From the NCBI RefSeq assembly GCF_026341035.1, contig NZ_JAPEOQ010000001.1, positions 1,240,001 through 1,304,000 on the forward strand: a stretch of 64,000 nt of DNA, written 5' to 3'. Position numbers and translations under genes: made by a program. Of this stretch, positions 44,104 through 53,476 are shown in pieces. Within the stretch, counting starts at the first letter, position 1. Every line of letters starts with the position of its first letter. The notes beneath the pieces are model-generated. The model searched no databases and was not told the DNA's origin. It saw only the letters and a program-made list of their open reading frames with translations. This DNA comes from Streptomyces sp. NBC_01016. Its GTDB lineage: Bacteria; Actinomycetota; Actinomycetes; Streptomycetales; Streptomycetaceae.

Positions 44104-44446
44104 GTGCGCGGGGGCCGGTTCCGGGCGGGGGTCCCTGCGCGTCCTTGTCGGACCTTGATCGATCTCTGTGGGATCCTGCCCAGGGCAGTGCAATTGCACA
44201 TATTAAATTGAGCCGTTGTAGGGAGGGGGTAAGAAACGGTGTTTCCAAAACAACTTCGGTGACACCCGTCACACGCCCCGTCGCTTGTTGCAGGTGACGC
44301 CCTTGCGCTAATGGGCGCCGGCGTCGGTGTGCGTTCCTGCTCGCGTCGTCGACTCTCCCTAGGCTGCCACCAGTTGAGGGCGCGCAGGGTCGCCTTTGGT
44401 CACCCCTTCGAGGGTCTTTCGTCCCAACGCGGCTCACGGGCGCTCT

Positions 44447-44491
44447 CGCGGCGCTCCAGGGGCCTTCCTGGCGGGCCCCTGGAGCGCCGCG
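44447..44491. repeat. 18-bp perfect hairpin without an adjacent gene
   Basis: CGCGGCGCTCCAGGGGCC pairs with its complement at 44474-44491 across a 9-nt loop. No gene ends next to it, so it may terminate an unannotated transcript or be part of a small RNA. Confidence 0.6.
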
Positions 44492-44580
44492 GGGGATGAC
44501 GGGTACTCAGATGCCGGGCAGTCAGGCGCAAGCGGCCTCACGGGGCTGTGTGTCCGCGACTGTGTGTCCGCGAAACGAAA

Positions 44581-44610
44581 GAACCCCCGCACCGTACGGT
44601 GCGGGGGTTC
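44581..44610. terminator. Terminator of tRNA-Asp copy 1
   Basis: A perfect 30-bp palindrome (GAACCCCCGCACCGT and its complement) with T-rich sequence after it on the minus strand. Confidence 0.85.
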
Positions 44611-44620
44611 TTCTTTACTG

Positions 44621-44695
44621 CGGTCCTGACGGGATTTGAACCCGCGGCCTCCACCTTGACAGGGTGGCGAGCACTCCAAACTGCTCCACAGGACC
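44621..44695 (-). tRNA. tRNA-Asp(GTC), copy 1
   Basis: This 75-nt tRNA has anticodon loop CTGTCAA (GTC) and acceptor GGTCCTG/CAGGACC. It is identical to 50219-50293. Confidence 0.95.
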
Positions 44696-44789
44696 AGGTT
44701 TTGCGGCGCTTCTTGCTCGTTGCGCTGCGAGACAGGACTCTACAGCAGCGCAGGCCGTGCGGTCGAACTCACCGTGTGCGGTCGGCCGG

Positions 44790-47700
44790 TTACGGAACCT
44801 GGGCGTCGATTGCCTTCACGATCCGCTTGTCCGAGACGGGGTACGCCGTGCCCAGCGCATGGGCGAAATAGCTGACCCGCAGCTCCTCGATCATCCAGCG
44901 GATGTCGAGCACCTCCTGCGGCACGGGCCGCCCCTGCGGCATCTGCTCGAGCAGCCACAGGTACTCGTCCCGCATCTCGTGGACCTTCTCCATGCGGGTG
45001 GTGTCCCGCTGGACGCTGGTCGGCATCTGCTGGAGCCGGCGGTCGGCCGCGACGAGATAGCGCATCAGGTCGGGCAGCCGCCGCAGACCGGTGGCCGTGA
45101 CGAAGCCCGGCTTCACCAGCTCGTTCAACTGGGCGCGCACGTCCTGGAGGTTGGGCAGCAGCACAGCGCTCTTCGTGGACTTCAGGCGGCGCTCGCAGGC
45201 CTGCCAGGCCGCCAGGACCTGCTGCACCTGGCCGACCGCCTTCACCGTGGTGTCGACGATCTCCGCGCGCACCTTGTCATAGAGCTTCCGGTGCGACTCC
45301 TCGTCCCAGGCGGGCCCTCCGAAGTCGCCGATGAGCTTGTCCGCCGCCGCCATCGCGCAGTCGTCGAAGAGCGCCTGGACGGAGCCGTGCGGATTCGCGG
45401 ACAGGGCGAGCTTCTGCGCGTTGCTCAGCTTGTCCGAGGCAAACTTGCCCGGGTTCACCGGGATGTTGCGGAGGATGAGCCGGCGCGTGCCCTTCCACAT
45501 CGCCTGCGCCTGCTCGGCCTCGCTGTCGAAGAGGCGTACGGAGACGGTGTCGCCGTCGTCGACCAGGGCCGGGAAGGCCTTCACCGGCTGGCCGGCGCGG
45601 CGGGTCTCGAAGACCTTCGACAGCGCCCCGACGCTCCAGTCGGTGAGGCCCTTGCGCTCCACGGACGGGCCGCCGGAGCGCTCGGCGGTGGCCTTGGCCG
45701 CCTGGGAGATCGCCTGCCGGGCCTTCGGCTTCAGCCGGAGCTTGAGCGCCTCCAGGTCCTTGTCCTCGGCGAGATTGCGGCGCCGCTCGTCGACGATCCG
45801 GAAGGTGATCTTCAGGTGGTCCGGTACGCGGCCCAGGTCGAAGTCGTCCGGGCTCACCGGGACGCCGACCATCTGCTGCAGCTCGCGCGCGAGCGTGACT
45901 GGCAGCGGCTCCTGCAGCGGCACCGCACGGTCCAGGAACGCCTTCGCGTAGTTCGGCGCGGGCACGTAGTTGCGGCGGATCGGCTTGGGAAGGGACCGGA
46001 TCAGCTCGACGACCACGTCCTCGCGCAGGCCGGGGATCTGCCAGTCGAAGCCCTCGTCGGTGACCTGGTTGAGCACCTGCAAGGGGAGGTGGACCGTCAC
46101 GCCGTCCGCGTCAGCGCCCGGCTCGAACTGGTACGTCACCCGGAACTTCAGCCCGCCCTGACGCCAGGAGTCCGGGTAGTCGTCCTTCGTGACCGCTTCC
46201 GCGGACTCGCGGATCAGCATCGAGCGCTCGAAGTCGAGGAGTTCGGGCTCCTCGCGCTTCTTCTGCTTCCACCAGGAGTCGAAGTGGGCGCCGGACACGA
46301 CGTGTTCGGGCACCCGCTGGTCGTAGAAGTCGAAGAGGGTCTCGTCGTCGACGACGATGTCGCGGCGGCGCGCCCGGTGCTCCAACTCCTCGACCTCGGT
46401 GAGGAGTCGGCGGTTGTCGGCGAAGAACTTGTGGTGCGTGCGCCAGTCGCCCTCGACCAGCGCGTTGCGGATGAACAGCTCGCGGCTGACCTCGGCGTCG
46501 ATCCGCCCGTAGTTCACCTTGCGCTGCGCGACGAGCGGGACGCCGTACAGCGTGACCTTCTCGTACGCCATCACGGCCGCCTGGTCCTTCTCCCAGTGCG
46601 GCTCGCTGTACGTGCGCTTGAGCAGGTGCTCGGCGAGCGGCTCGACCCACTCGGGCTCGATCTTCGCGTTGACGCGGGCCCAGAGGCGGCTGGTCTCCAC
46701 GAGCTCCGCCGACATCACGAACCGCGGGGGCTTCTTGAAGAGGGCCGAGCCGGGGAAGATCGCGAACTTGGCGTTGCGGGCGCCGATGTACTCGTTGCGC
46801 CCGCGGTCGCGGCCCGCCTGCTTGGGGTCCTTCTGCGTGGACTCCTTGGACTCCTTCACGTCCTTCATTCCGATGTGCGAAAGCAAACCGGAGAGGAGGG
46901 AGAGGTGGATGGAGTCGTCGGCCGCGGGAGTGTCGGCGTCGTTGAGATGGATCCCCATCTGCTTCGCGACCGTCCGCAGCTGCGTGTAGATGTCCTGCCA
47001 CTCGCGGATGCGCAGGAAGTTCAGGTACTCGCGCTTGCACATGCGGCGGAAGGCGGAGGAGCCCAGCTCCTTCTGCTGTTCGCGGACGTACCGCCACATG
47101 TTCAGGAACGCCAGGAAGTCGCTGGTCTCGTCCTTGAAGCGGGCGTGCTGCTGGTCGGCCTGCGCCTGCTTGTCGGAGGGGCGCTCGCGCGGGTCCTGGA
47201 TGGAGAGCGCCGCGGCGATCACCATGACCTCGCGCACGCAGCCGTTCTTGTCGGCCTCCAGGACCATGCGGGCGAGCCGCGGGTCGACGGGGAGCTGGGC
47301 GAGCTTGCGGCCCTGCTCCGTGAGCCGTTTCCGTACGTCTTTCTGTGCGGGGTCCAACGCGCCCAGTTCCTGGAGGAGTTGGACGCCGTCGCGGATGTTG
47401 CGGTGGTCCGGCGGGTCGATGAAGGGGAACTTCTCGATGTCGCCGAGCCCCGCCGAGGTCATCTGGAGGATGACGGAGGCCAGGTTCGTACGGAGGATCT
47501 CCGCGTCCGTGAACTCCGGGCGGGACAGGAAGTCGTCCTCGGAGTAGAGGCGGATGCAGATGCCGTCGGACGTACGGCCGCAGCGGCCCTTGCGCTGGTT
47601 GGCGCTGGCCTGACTGACCGGCTCGATGGGCAGCCGCTGCACCTTCGTACGGTGCGAATAGCGGGAGATGCGGGCCGTGCCCGGGTCGATCACGTACTTG

Positions 47701-48821
47701 ATGCCGGGGACCGTCAGTGAGGTCTCCGCGACGTTCGTGGCGAGCACGATGCGGCGGCCCGTGTGGCGCTGGAAGACGCGGTGCTGCTCGGCGTGCGAGA
47801 GCCGCGCGTACAGCGGCAGCACCTCGGTGCTGTGTGCGACAGAGCCTCCGGCGCGGGCGTACTTCTTCTCCAGTGCGTCCGCGGTGTCACGGATCTCGCG
47901 CTCCCCGGAGAGGAAGACCAGGACGTCGCCCGGCCCTTCCTTCTGAAGCTCCTCGACGGCGTCCGTGATCGCGGTGATCTGGTCGCGGTCGGAGTCGTCG
48001 CCGGCCTCTTCGAGGAGCGGGCGGTACCGCACCTCCACCGGATACGTACGCCCGCTGACCTCGACGATCGGGGCGTCCCCGAAGTGCCGCGAGAAGCGCT
48101 CGGGGTCGATCGTCGCGGAGGTGATGACGACCTTGAGGTCCGGGCGCCTCGGCAGCAGCTGCGCCAGGTAGCCGAGGAGGAAGTCGATGTTCAGGGACCG
48201 CTCGTGGGCCTCGTCGATGATGATCGTGTCGTACGCGCGCAGCTCGCGGTCCGTCTGGATCTCGGCGAGCAGGATGCCGTCCGTCATCAGCTTCACGAAC
48301 GTGCCGTCCTGGTCCACCTGGTCGGTGAACCGGACCTTCCAGCCGACCGCCTCGCCCAGCGGCGTGTGCAGCTCGTCGGCGACGCGCTCCGCGACCGTGC
48401 GGGCCGCGATACGGCGGGGCTGGGTGTGCCCGATCATGCCGCGCACACCACGGCCGAGTTCGAGACAGATCTTCGGGATCTGCGTCGTCTTTCCGGAACC
48501 GGTCTCGCCGGCGACGATCACGACCTGGTGGTCGCGGATCGCCTCGGCGATCTCGTCCTTCTTCTGGCTGACCGGGAGCTGCTCGGGATACGTGACGTCG
48601 AGCGCCGCACGGCGCTCGCGACGGGTGTCCGTGCGGACGGCGGCCTTCTCGGCCTCCGCGTCGATCTCCGCGACGACGGCGGCACGCGCCTCCGGCTTAC
48701 GGATCTTGCGGGCGCCTTCGAGCCTGCGCCCGAGGCGGTGCGCATCGCGCAGGGACAGCTCGGAGATCCGCCGCGCTACGGCGGCGAACTGATCGGCGGC
48801 GGGGGCAGGCTGCGTAGACAT
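44790..48821 (-). CDS. hrpA: ATP-dependent RNA helicase HrpA (DEAH box)
   Basis: The 1343-residue protein is close to full HrpA size. It has motif I GETGSGKTTQIP, motif II DEAH (IIIDEAHERSLNID), motif III SATI, motif VI QRKGRCGRT, the HA2 and OB-fold regions and a long C-terminal DUF3418 part. It is a cytosolic RNA helicase implicated in RNA turnover or ribosome rescue in other bacteria. GAGGA precedes ATG 48821. It is a single-gene unit, divergent from the gene at 48942. Confidence 0.94.
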   Translation of the reverse strand: MSTQPAPAADQFAAVARRISELSLRDAHRLGRRLEGARKIRKPEARAAVVAEIDAEAEKAAVRTDTRRERRAALDVTYPEQLPVSQKKDEIAEAIRDHQVVIVAGETGSGKTTQIPKICLELGRGVRGMIGHTQPRRIAARTVAERVADELHTPLGEAVGWKVRFTDQVDQDGTFVKLMTDGILLAEIQTDRELRAYDTIIIDEAHERSLNIDFLLGYLAQLLPRRPDLKVVITSATIDPERFSRHFGDAPIVEVSGRTYPVEVRYRPLLEEAGDDSDRDQITAITDAVEELQKEGPGDVLVFLSGEREIRDTADALEKKYARAGGSVAHSTEVLPLYARLSHAEQHRVFQRHTGRRIVLATNVAETSLTVPGIKYVIDPGTARISRYSHRTKVQRLPIEPVSQASANQRKGRCGRTSDGICIRLYSEDDFLSRPEFTDAEILRTNLASVILQMTSAGLGDIEKFPFIDPPDHRNIRDGVQLLQELGALDPAQKDVRKRLTEQGRKLAQLPVDPRLARMVLEADKNGCVREVMVIAAALSIQDPRERPSDKQAQADQQHARFKDETSDFLAFLNMWRYVREQQKELGSSAFRRMCKREYLNFLRIREWQDIYTQLRTVAKQMGIHLNDADTPAADDSIHLSLLSGLLSHIGMKDVKESKESTQKDPKQAGRDRGRNEYIGARNAKFAIFPGSALFKKPPRFVMSAELVETSRLWARVNAKIEPEWVEPLAEHLLKRTYSEPHWEKDQAAVMAYEKVTLYGVPLVAQRKVNYGRIDAEVSRELFIRNALVEGDWRTHHKFFADNRRLLTEVEELEHRARRRDIVVDDETLFDFYDQRVPEHVVSGAHFDSWWKQKKREEPELLDFERSMLIRESAEAVTKDDYPDSWRQGGLKFRVTYQFEPGADADGVTVHLPLQVLNQVTDEGFDWQIPGLREDVVVELIRSLPKPIRRNYVPAPNYAKAFLDRAVPLQEPLPVTLARELQQMVGVPVSPDDFDLGRVPDHLKITFRIVDERRRNLAEDKDLEALKLRLKPKARQAISQAAKATAERSGGPSVERKGLTDWSVGALSKVFETRRAGQPVKAFPALVDDGDTVSVRLFDSEAEQAQAMWKGTRRLILRNIPVNPGKFASDKLSNAQKLALSANPHGSVQALFDDCAMAAADKLIGDFGGPAWDEESHRKLYDKVRAEIVDTTVKAVGQVQQVLAAWQACERRLKSTKSAVLLPNLQDVRAQLNELVKPGFVTATGLRRLPDLMRYLVAADRRLQQMPTSVQRDTTRMEKVHEMRDEYLWLLEQMPQGRPVPQEVLDIRWMIEELRVSYFAHALGTAYPVSDKRIVKAIDAQVP

Positions 48822-48941
48822 ACGTCCTCAAGGATCTCACCTCGGGGAAATGTGTGGCGACCGATTTTGTGGCCGGTGCGCCGGGGCGGCCGGGGCCCGC
48901 GTCCGGATGTAGAGCGCCGACGCGTGGCTTAACGTGCGGAT

Positions 48942-50063
48942 ATGTCGCACTTGCCCGATGGGCCCGCACCGGACGACGCGCCCCCGCCGTCCCCGGAGAA
49001 GGAGCACCCGCCGCACGGCCAGCACGGGCGCCCGCTGAGCGGGGGCGAGCGCTGGTCCGGCTTCAAGGACTCACCGTTCTTCCCGGCGTGCGTGCTCGTC
49101 CTCATCCTGGCCGCGGCGGCCGCCCTGTTCGCCGGCTCGTACACGTACTCCATGGCGAACCCGACGCCGCACCACATCCCGACCGGCGTCACCGGGGAGC
49201 ACGACGCCGCGCGGCGCAGCGCGTTCGTCGGGGCGATGGAGAAGGCGCTCGACGCGCAGCTCGACCTCAAGGTGTACGACTCCCCCGAGGCGGCCCGGGA
49301 CGCTCTCGACGCCCAGAAGATCTACGCGGTCTTCGACGTGCGGGACAACGGCGCCCGCGTCCGCCTCGACGTCTCCGGTGCCTCCGGGGTCACCGTCGCC
49401 CAGGTCTTCGCCGAGGCGGCGCCCCCGGTCAGCAAGGCGACCGGCATCCCGGTGACGGTGAAGGACGTGAACCCGTTGCAGGGCGGGGACCCGCGCGGCC
49501 TCACGATCTTCTACATCACGCTCGCCGCGGTGATCATCGGCTTCGTCGGCGCGATCCAGCTCAGCGTGCACGCGCGCGGCCTCAACCCGGCCGAGCGGAT
49601 CGCCTTCACGATCGCCTACTCGCTGCTCGGCGGGTTCGCGGTGGCGGCGGTCGCGGACTGGGGGCTCGGCGCGGTGGACCTGCCCTTCGTCGAGTCCTGG
49701 CTGATCCTCGCGCTGACGATGTTCACCTGCGGCATGGTCTTCACGATGTTCAACACGTTCTTCCACCGCTGGGCGATGATCCCGACCTGGGGCCTGCTGG
49801 TCCTGCTCGGCAACCCGGCATCAGGCGGCGCGGTGGCACCTCCGCTGCTGCCTACGGTGATCGGCCGCCTCGGCCAGTGGCTGCCACCGGGTGCCTCGTA
49901 CAACGCCCAGCACACGGCGGTCTACTTCCAGGGCAACCAGCACGCCTTCCCGATTCTGGTGCTTGCCGGCTGGTCCCTGGTCTCCTGCGCCCTCTTCTGG
50001 TTCTGGCGCCATCGCCACCCGGGCGGCCGGGGCACGGGACCGCTGCACGCGGCACCCGTGTAG
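48942..50063 (+). CDS. DUF3533/YhgE-type membrane protein
   Basis: The 373-residue protein has a Pro-rich cytoplasmic N-terminus, one membrane segment (FFPACVLVLILAAAAALFAG), and an extracytoplasmic domain of about 120 residues (SMANPTPHHIPTGVTGEHDA ...). Five or so further membrane segments follow. This is the ABC-2-like layout of DUF3533/YhgE proteins, which are often of unknown transport function. TAACGT (48930-48935) ends 6 nt before the ATG, suggesting a leaderless transcript. Confidence 0.8.
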   Translation: MSHLPDGPAPDDAPPPSPEKEHPPHGQHGRPLSGGERWSGFKDSPFFPACVLVLILAAAAALFAGSYTYSMANPTPHHIPTGVTGEHDAARRSAFVGAMEKALDAQLDLKVYDSPEAARDALDAQKIYAVFDVRDNGARVRLDVSGASGVTVAQVFAEAAPPVSKATGIPVTVKDVNPLQGGDPRGLTIFYITLAAVIIGFVGAIQLSVHARGLNPAERIAFTIAYSLLGGFAVAAVADWGLGAVDLPFVESWLILALTMFTCGMVFTMFNTFFHRWAMIPTWGLLVLLGNPASGGAVAPPLLPTVIGRLGQWLPPGASYNAQHTAVYFQGNQHAFPILVLAGWSLVSCALFWFWRHRHPGGRGTGPLHAAPV

Positions 50064-50088
50064 GACGTGCGGGAACCGGGAAACGCAA

Positions 50089-50114
50089 TAGGCCCCGTCC
50101 GGAGACGGGGCCTA
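50089..50114. terminator. Terminator after the Glu-Asp-Phe tRNA cluster
   Basis: GGCCCCGTC pairs with GACGGGGCC (50091-50099, 50104-50112). It lies between the membrane protein gene and tRNA-Phe, which are convergent. Confidence 0.75.
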
Positions 50115-50121
50115 GTTCCTG

Positions 50122-50195
50122 TGGCTGGGGCCGGGATCGAACCGGCGACCTATCGCTTTTCAGGCGATCGCTCGTACCAACTGAGCTACCCAGCC
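50122..50195 (-). tRNA. tRNA-Phe(GAA)
   Basis: This 74-nt tRNA has anticodon loop CTGAAAA (GAA) and acceptor GGCTGGG/CCCAGCC. It is the last of three tRNAs read leftward. Confidence 0.95.
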
Positions 50196-50218
50196 ACGAA
50201 GTTCACGAGGAACTTCAG

Positions 50219-50293
50219 CGGTCCTGACGGGATTTGAACCCGCGGCCTCCACCTTGACAGGGTGGCGAGCACTCCAAACTGCTCCACAGGACC
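50219..50293 (-). tRNA. tRNA-Asp(GTC), copy 2
   Basis: This is identical to copy 1 at 44621-44695 and is the middle gene of the Glu-Asp-Phe cluster. Confidence 0.95.
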
Positions 50294-50342
50294 TAGCTGT
50301 TGTGCGAGACAAGCAAGAGCAAGTCTCTCACACGGTTGTGCG

Positions 50343-50415
50343 TGCCCCCAACGGGATTCGAACCCGTGCTACCGCCTTGAAAGGGCGGCGTCCTAGGCCG
50401 CTAGACGATGAGGGC
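50343..50415 (-). tRNA. tRNA-Glu(TTC)
   Basis: This 73-nt tRNA has anticodon loop CTTTCAA (TTC) and acceptor GCCCTCA/TGGGGGC with a G-T pair. It is the first gene of the cluster. Confidence 0.93.
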
Positions 50416-50518
50416 TATCGGCCCGCCTGCGCGCTTTGCAGCGCGTCGGGGACGTGAGAAGCATATGGGATGCAGGGAGCTATCGCCAAAACGGTTTACG
50501 GGGAGCTCTGCCCAAGGG

Positions 50519-52102
50519 TCAGGGGGAGCTCTCCCCAGGGCTCGGCGAGGGGGTCGCGCCGGGCTGGTTCTCCTGCGGCAGATGGCGGCTGACCTCCGCC
50601 TTCGTCAGGCCCAGACCACCCAGCCGGATCTCGTCCCAGGCCTGCAGGCGCTTGGTCGTGCGGTCCAGATAGAGGACCGAGGCCTCCACCGGGTCCGGCT
50701 TGCCGTCGTCCACCGCGCGCAGACCGCTGCCGCCGGTCGAGCCCTCGACGCGCAGCCGGGTGCCGAGCGGGAGCACGTCCATCTCCTGGTGGTGGATGTG
50801 CCCTGCAAGGACCAGCGGCACCTCGCCGTCCACCTCACGGGCCGCGGCCGGCTCATGGGCGAGCGCGATGTCGACCGGGGTGCCCGCCGCCCGCTGATCG
50901 CGCAGCGCGGAGGCGAGTCGGATGCCCGACAGGCGCTCGGCCGGATCGCCCTGCGCCTTCACCGCACGGTCCGGGGTGTACTGGGGGTCGCCCATGCCGG
51001 CGAAGCGCAGGCCCGCGACCGTGGTGGCCTTCCCGTCGTCGAGGACGCGGACGTTCTTGAAGCGCTTCCGGTCGGCGAGGTACTTCTGCGTCGCGTTCTT
51101 CGAGTCGTGGTTGCCGCGGATCCAGACGTAGGGCACGCCGAGGTTCTTGATGGGGTCCAGGAAGGCGTTCTCGGCCTTCGAGCCGTGGTCCATCGTGTCG
51201 CCGGTGTCGACGATCGCGGAGATCTTGTACTGCTCCACGAGCGAGGCGATGATCTTCCACGACGCCGGGTTGAGGTGGATGTCCGACACGTGCAGGACGC
51301 GGATCGTCGAGGGGTCCGGCTGGTACGTGGGGAGTGTGGACGTCGCGTCGTACAGCTTGGTCACGTTCGTGACGAGGAGCGCCAACTCCTTTTGGTACGC
51401 GTCGAATTCGGTCACGATCGAGCGCGCGCTGCCGACCACGGAGGGCGCCGAGGAGAGCAGCCCGGAGAACTTCGGCTCCAGGACGGACTCCGGGTTCCAC
51501 GTCGCGTACGCCGTACCGCCCGAGGCCGCGAGCAGGGTGAGCGCCAGGCCGCCGGCGGCCAGGGCGCGGCGCGGGCGGCGGTAGACCACGAGGCCGAGCG
51601 TCGTGGCGCCCGCGAGCACCGCCACGCAGGAGCGCAGGGCCAGGTCGACCGTGCCGTGCTGGACGTCGCGCGCGACCTCGTCCTGGAGTCCGGAGAAGCG
51701 CTCGGGGTGGTCGACGAGGGCCTGGGCGCGGGCCGGGTCGAGGCGGTCCACGTCGACGTCGAGGCGGATCGGCGCGGTGTGCGAGTGCAGTTCGAGGGCG
51801 CCGAGCGGCGACACATTGATCTTCGTGCCGCCCGAGAAGGAGGGGCGCAGCGTCATCTTCGTGTCCATGGGCCCCACCGGCGTCCGCACGCTGCCGACGA
51901 TCAGCAGGCCGAGCCAGGCGCCGAGCAGCACGACGGCGACCAGACCGAGCGCGCGTACGTAGGGGTGCGGCGGGTGGACCAGCTGGAGGACCGGGTGGGG
52001 ATGCCGGTCGCGGTAGTGGCGCAGGAGCGCCGAGGGCGTCCCTCGAACGCTCCGTATACGGCGGCGGACTCCACGTATGGCGGCGACTGGCGAGCGGGCC
52101 AT
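50519..52102 (-). CDS. Membrane-anchored metallophosphoesterase
   Basis: The 527-residue protein has two hydrophobic segments near the N-terminus (ALGLVAVVLLGAWLGLLIVG and one before residue 235). Its phosphoesterase domain contains VSDIHLNP, VDTGDTMDHG, IRGNHDS, LAHEP and AGHIHHQE, a complete set of dimetal ligands. It should hydrolyse phosphoesters at or outside the membrane; the substrate is unknown. ATG 52102 follows CGGGAG. Longer frames upstream overlap the divergent gene and are rejected. The tail is Pro/Ser-rich. Confidence 0.9.
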   Translation of the reverse strand: MARSPVAAIRGVRRRIRSVRGTPSALLRHYRDRHPHPVLQLVHPPHPYVRALGLVAVVLLGAWLGLLIVGSVRTPVGPMDTKMTLRPSFSGGTKINVSPLGALELHSHTAPIRLDVDVDRLDPARAQALVDHPERFSGLQDEVARDVQHGTVDLALRSCVAVLAGATTLGLVVYRRPRRALAAGGLALTLLAASGGTAYATWNPESVLEPKFSGLLSSAPSVVGSARSIVTEFDAYQKELALLVTNVTKLYDATSTLPTYQPDPSTIRVLHVSDIHLNPASWKIIASLVEQYKISAIVDTGDTMDHGSKAENAFLDPIKNLGVPYVWIRGNHDSKNATQKYLADRKRFKNVRVLDDGKATTVAGLRFAGMGDPQYTPDRAVKAQGDPAERLSGIRLASALRDQRAAGTPVDIALAHEPAAAREVDGEVPLVLAGHIHHQEMDVLPLGTRLRVEGSTGGSGLRAVDDGKPDPVEASVLYLDRTTKRLQAWDEIRLGGLGLTKAEVSRHLPQENQPGATPSPSPGESSP

Positions 52103-52160
52103 TGCTCCCGTATGCCCAAGTGCACGGGTGGATATGCGGGTTGTACCGGACAATGGCCGT

Positions 52161-52511
52161 GTGCTGGAGATGACGCGCGAGACGTTCGAGGAACTGGTCG
52201 CCGAAGCGCTGGACCGGATCCCGCCCGAGCTGACCCGACTCATGGACAACGTGGCCGTGTTCGTGGAGGACGAGCCGCCCGCAGAGGACCCCGAGCTGCT
52301 CGGGCTCTACGAAGGGACCCCGCTGACCGAGCGGGGCGAGTGGTACGCGGGGGTGCTGCCGGACCGGATCACCATCTACCGGGGGCCGACGCTGCGGATG
52401 TGCGAGTCGACGGAGGACGTGGTCACGGAGACCGAGGTGACCGTGGTGCACGAGATCGCGCACCACTTCGGGATCGACGACGCGCGGCTGCACGCGCTCG
52501 GATACGGGTGA
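52161..52511 (+). CDS. Small zincin-like metallopeptidase (DUF1025 type)
   Basis: The 116-residue protein carries HEIAHHFGI near its C-terminus, a zinc HExxH site, after the conserved segment RITIYRGPTLRMCESTEDVV. These minimal metallopeptidase-family proteins are widespread in actinobacteria with unknown substrates. GTG 52161 (MLEMTRETFEELV) is my choice by similarity; ATG 52134 or ATG 52170 are possible. It is divergent from the phosphoesterase gene and their upstream regions overlap. Confidence 0.82.
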   Translation: MLEMTRETFEELVAEALDRIPPELTRLMDNVAVFVEDEPPAEDPELLGLYEGTPLTERGEWYAGVLPDRITIYRGPTLRMCESTEDVVTETEVTVVHEIAHHFGIDDARLHALGYG

Positions 52512-52704
52512 GGCGCGGGGGAGACACGGGTGGGACGCGAGTGGGACACGGGTGAGGCCCCCGCACTGATTGTGGGGGCTTTGTGCGGTGCCGGCGCGGC
52601 GCGTGTCCTCGTACGGGAGACAGGAGTTGGGCACGGTACCCCCCCGTGGTGACCCCGGGTGACCCCGTTGGTGACCCCGTCTCGTGCACCGGAGGTGCCC
52701 GCCC

Positions 52705-53244
52705 GTGCGCCAGCTGTCCGTATCGCAACGCGCCCTGTCGCTCAGTGCGCTCCGTCTGGGCCGGTTGGCCGCGACCACCGTGGCCGTCGCCGCGGCCGCC
52801 GGCTGCATGAGCGTGGGCGCCGACGGCGGCGGAGCGCCCACCCACTCCCCGCCGCAGCGGGGCTCGGGCGCCGCGCCCGACGGCGGTGCCGCGGTCCCGG
52901 ACGGCGGGGCGGACGTGGGCGCGCGGGTCGGGGATGCCTCGCCGATGCCCTCGCGGCGGCCCGCCTCGCCCGAGGACCCGGCCACGCCCTCGGCGGCCTC
53001 CCCCGACAGGCCCACGAAGGCGTCCGCCCCGCCCTCGGCGCCCACCTCGCCGTCCCGCAGCGCCTCGGAGCGGCCCTCGCAGCGGCCGAGCAGGCCCAGC
53101 GCGACCAGCACTCCTTCGCCCACGAAGTCGTCCCCCGCACCCTCGTCGTCCCCGCCGACCGCCGAGCCCTCGTCGTCGGCGCACGAGGAGACCGCGTCGG
53201 AGCGGGCGAGCGAACCGCGGCCGCAGGCCGGGGATCCGGCCTGA
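52705..53244 (+). CDS. Low-complexity Ser/Pro-rich lipoprotein
   Basis: The 179-residue protein has a basic hydrophobic signal peptide ending VAVAAAAGC, a lipobox. After it the sequence is almost wholly Ala/Pro/Ser/Gly with scattered charges and no domain. It could be a wall-spanning or heavily glycosylated stalk protein. GTG 52705 follows GGAGGTG with good spacing. Codon bias looks real, but composition alone makes the call moderate. Confidence 0.6.
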   Translation: MRQLSVSQRALSLSALRLGRLAATTVAVAAAAGCMSVGADGGGAPTHSPPQRGSGAAPDGGAAVPDGGADVGARVGDASPMPSRRPASPEDPATPSAASPDRPTKASAPPSAPTSPSRSASERPSQRPSRPSATSTPSPTKSSPAPSSSPPTAEPSSSAHEETASERASEPRPQAGDPA

Positions 53245-53476
53245 CCGGGGACGGTGTGTGAGCCGGGTCTCAGCGATCCGGTTTGCCTCGGGGGGTGGGG
53301 GGTGCGTATGGTGGTAGATCGTTTGATCCCATTTGCCCGGCGCCGTTAAGAGAGCGCCGCGTGGCGCGTACTCTCCCTTGCCGTGGCTGGACCGCATTGA
53401 GGCGGTCGATTTGCTGAATTGCGAATACACGGAGTTGCGGGCGCGTGCCGAGACTCCGGAAGGTTTCGCATTTCGC

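Larger units (their letters stand above)
43908..44620. other. 713-bp region between bldC and tRNA-Asp
   Basis: There is no convincing gene. It holds the bldC terminator, an AT-rich promoter-like patch around 44195-44255, a long hairpin at 44447-44491 and the tRNA-Asp terminator. Confidence 0.6.

Noticed and set aside
44664..47720. 1018-codon plus-strand frame opposite hrpA
   Set aside because: It is antisense to the conserved helicase and starts inside tRNA-Asp; the composition is typical of a shadow frame.
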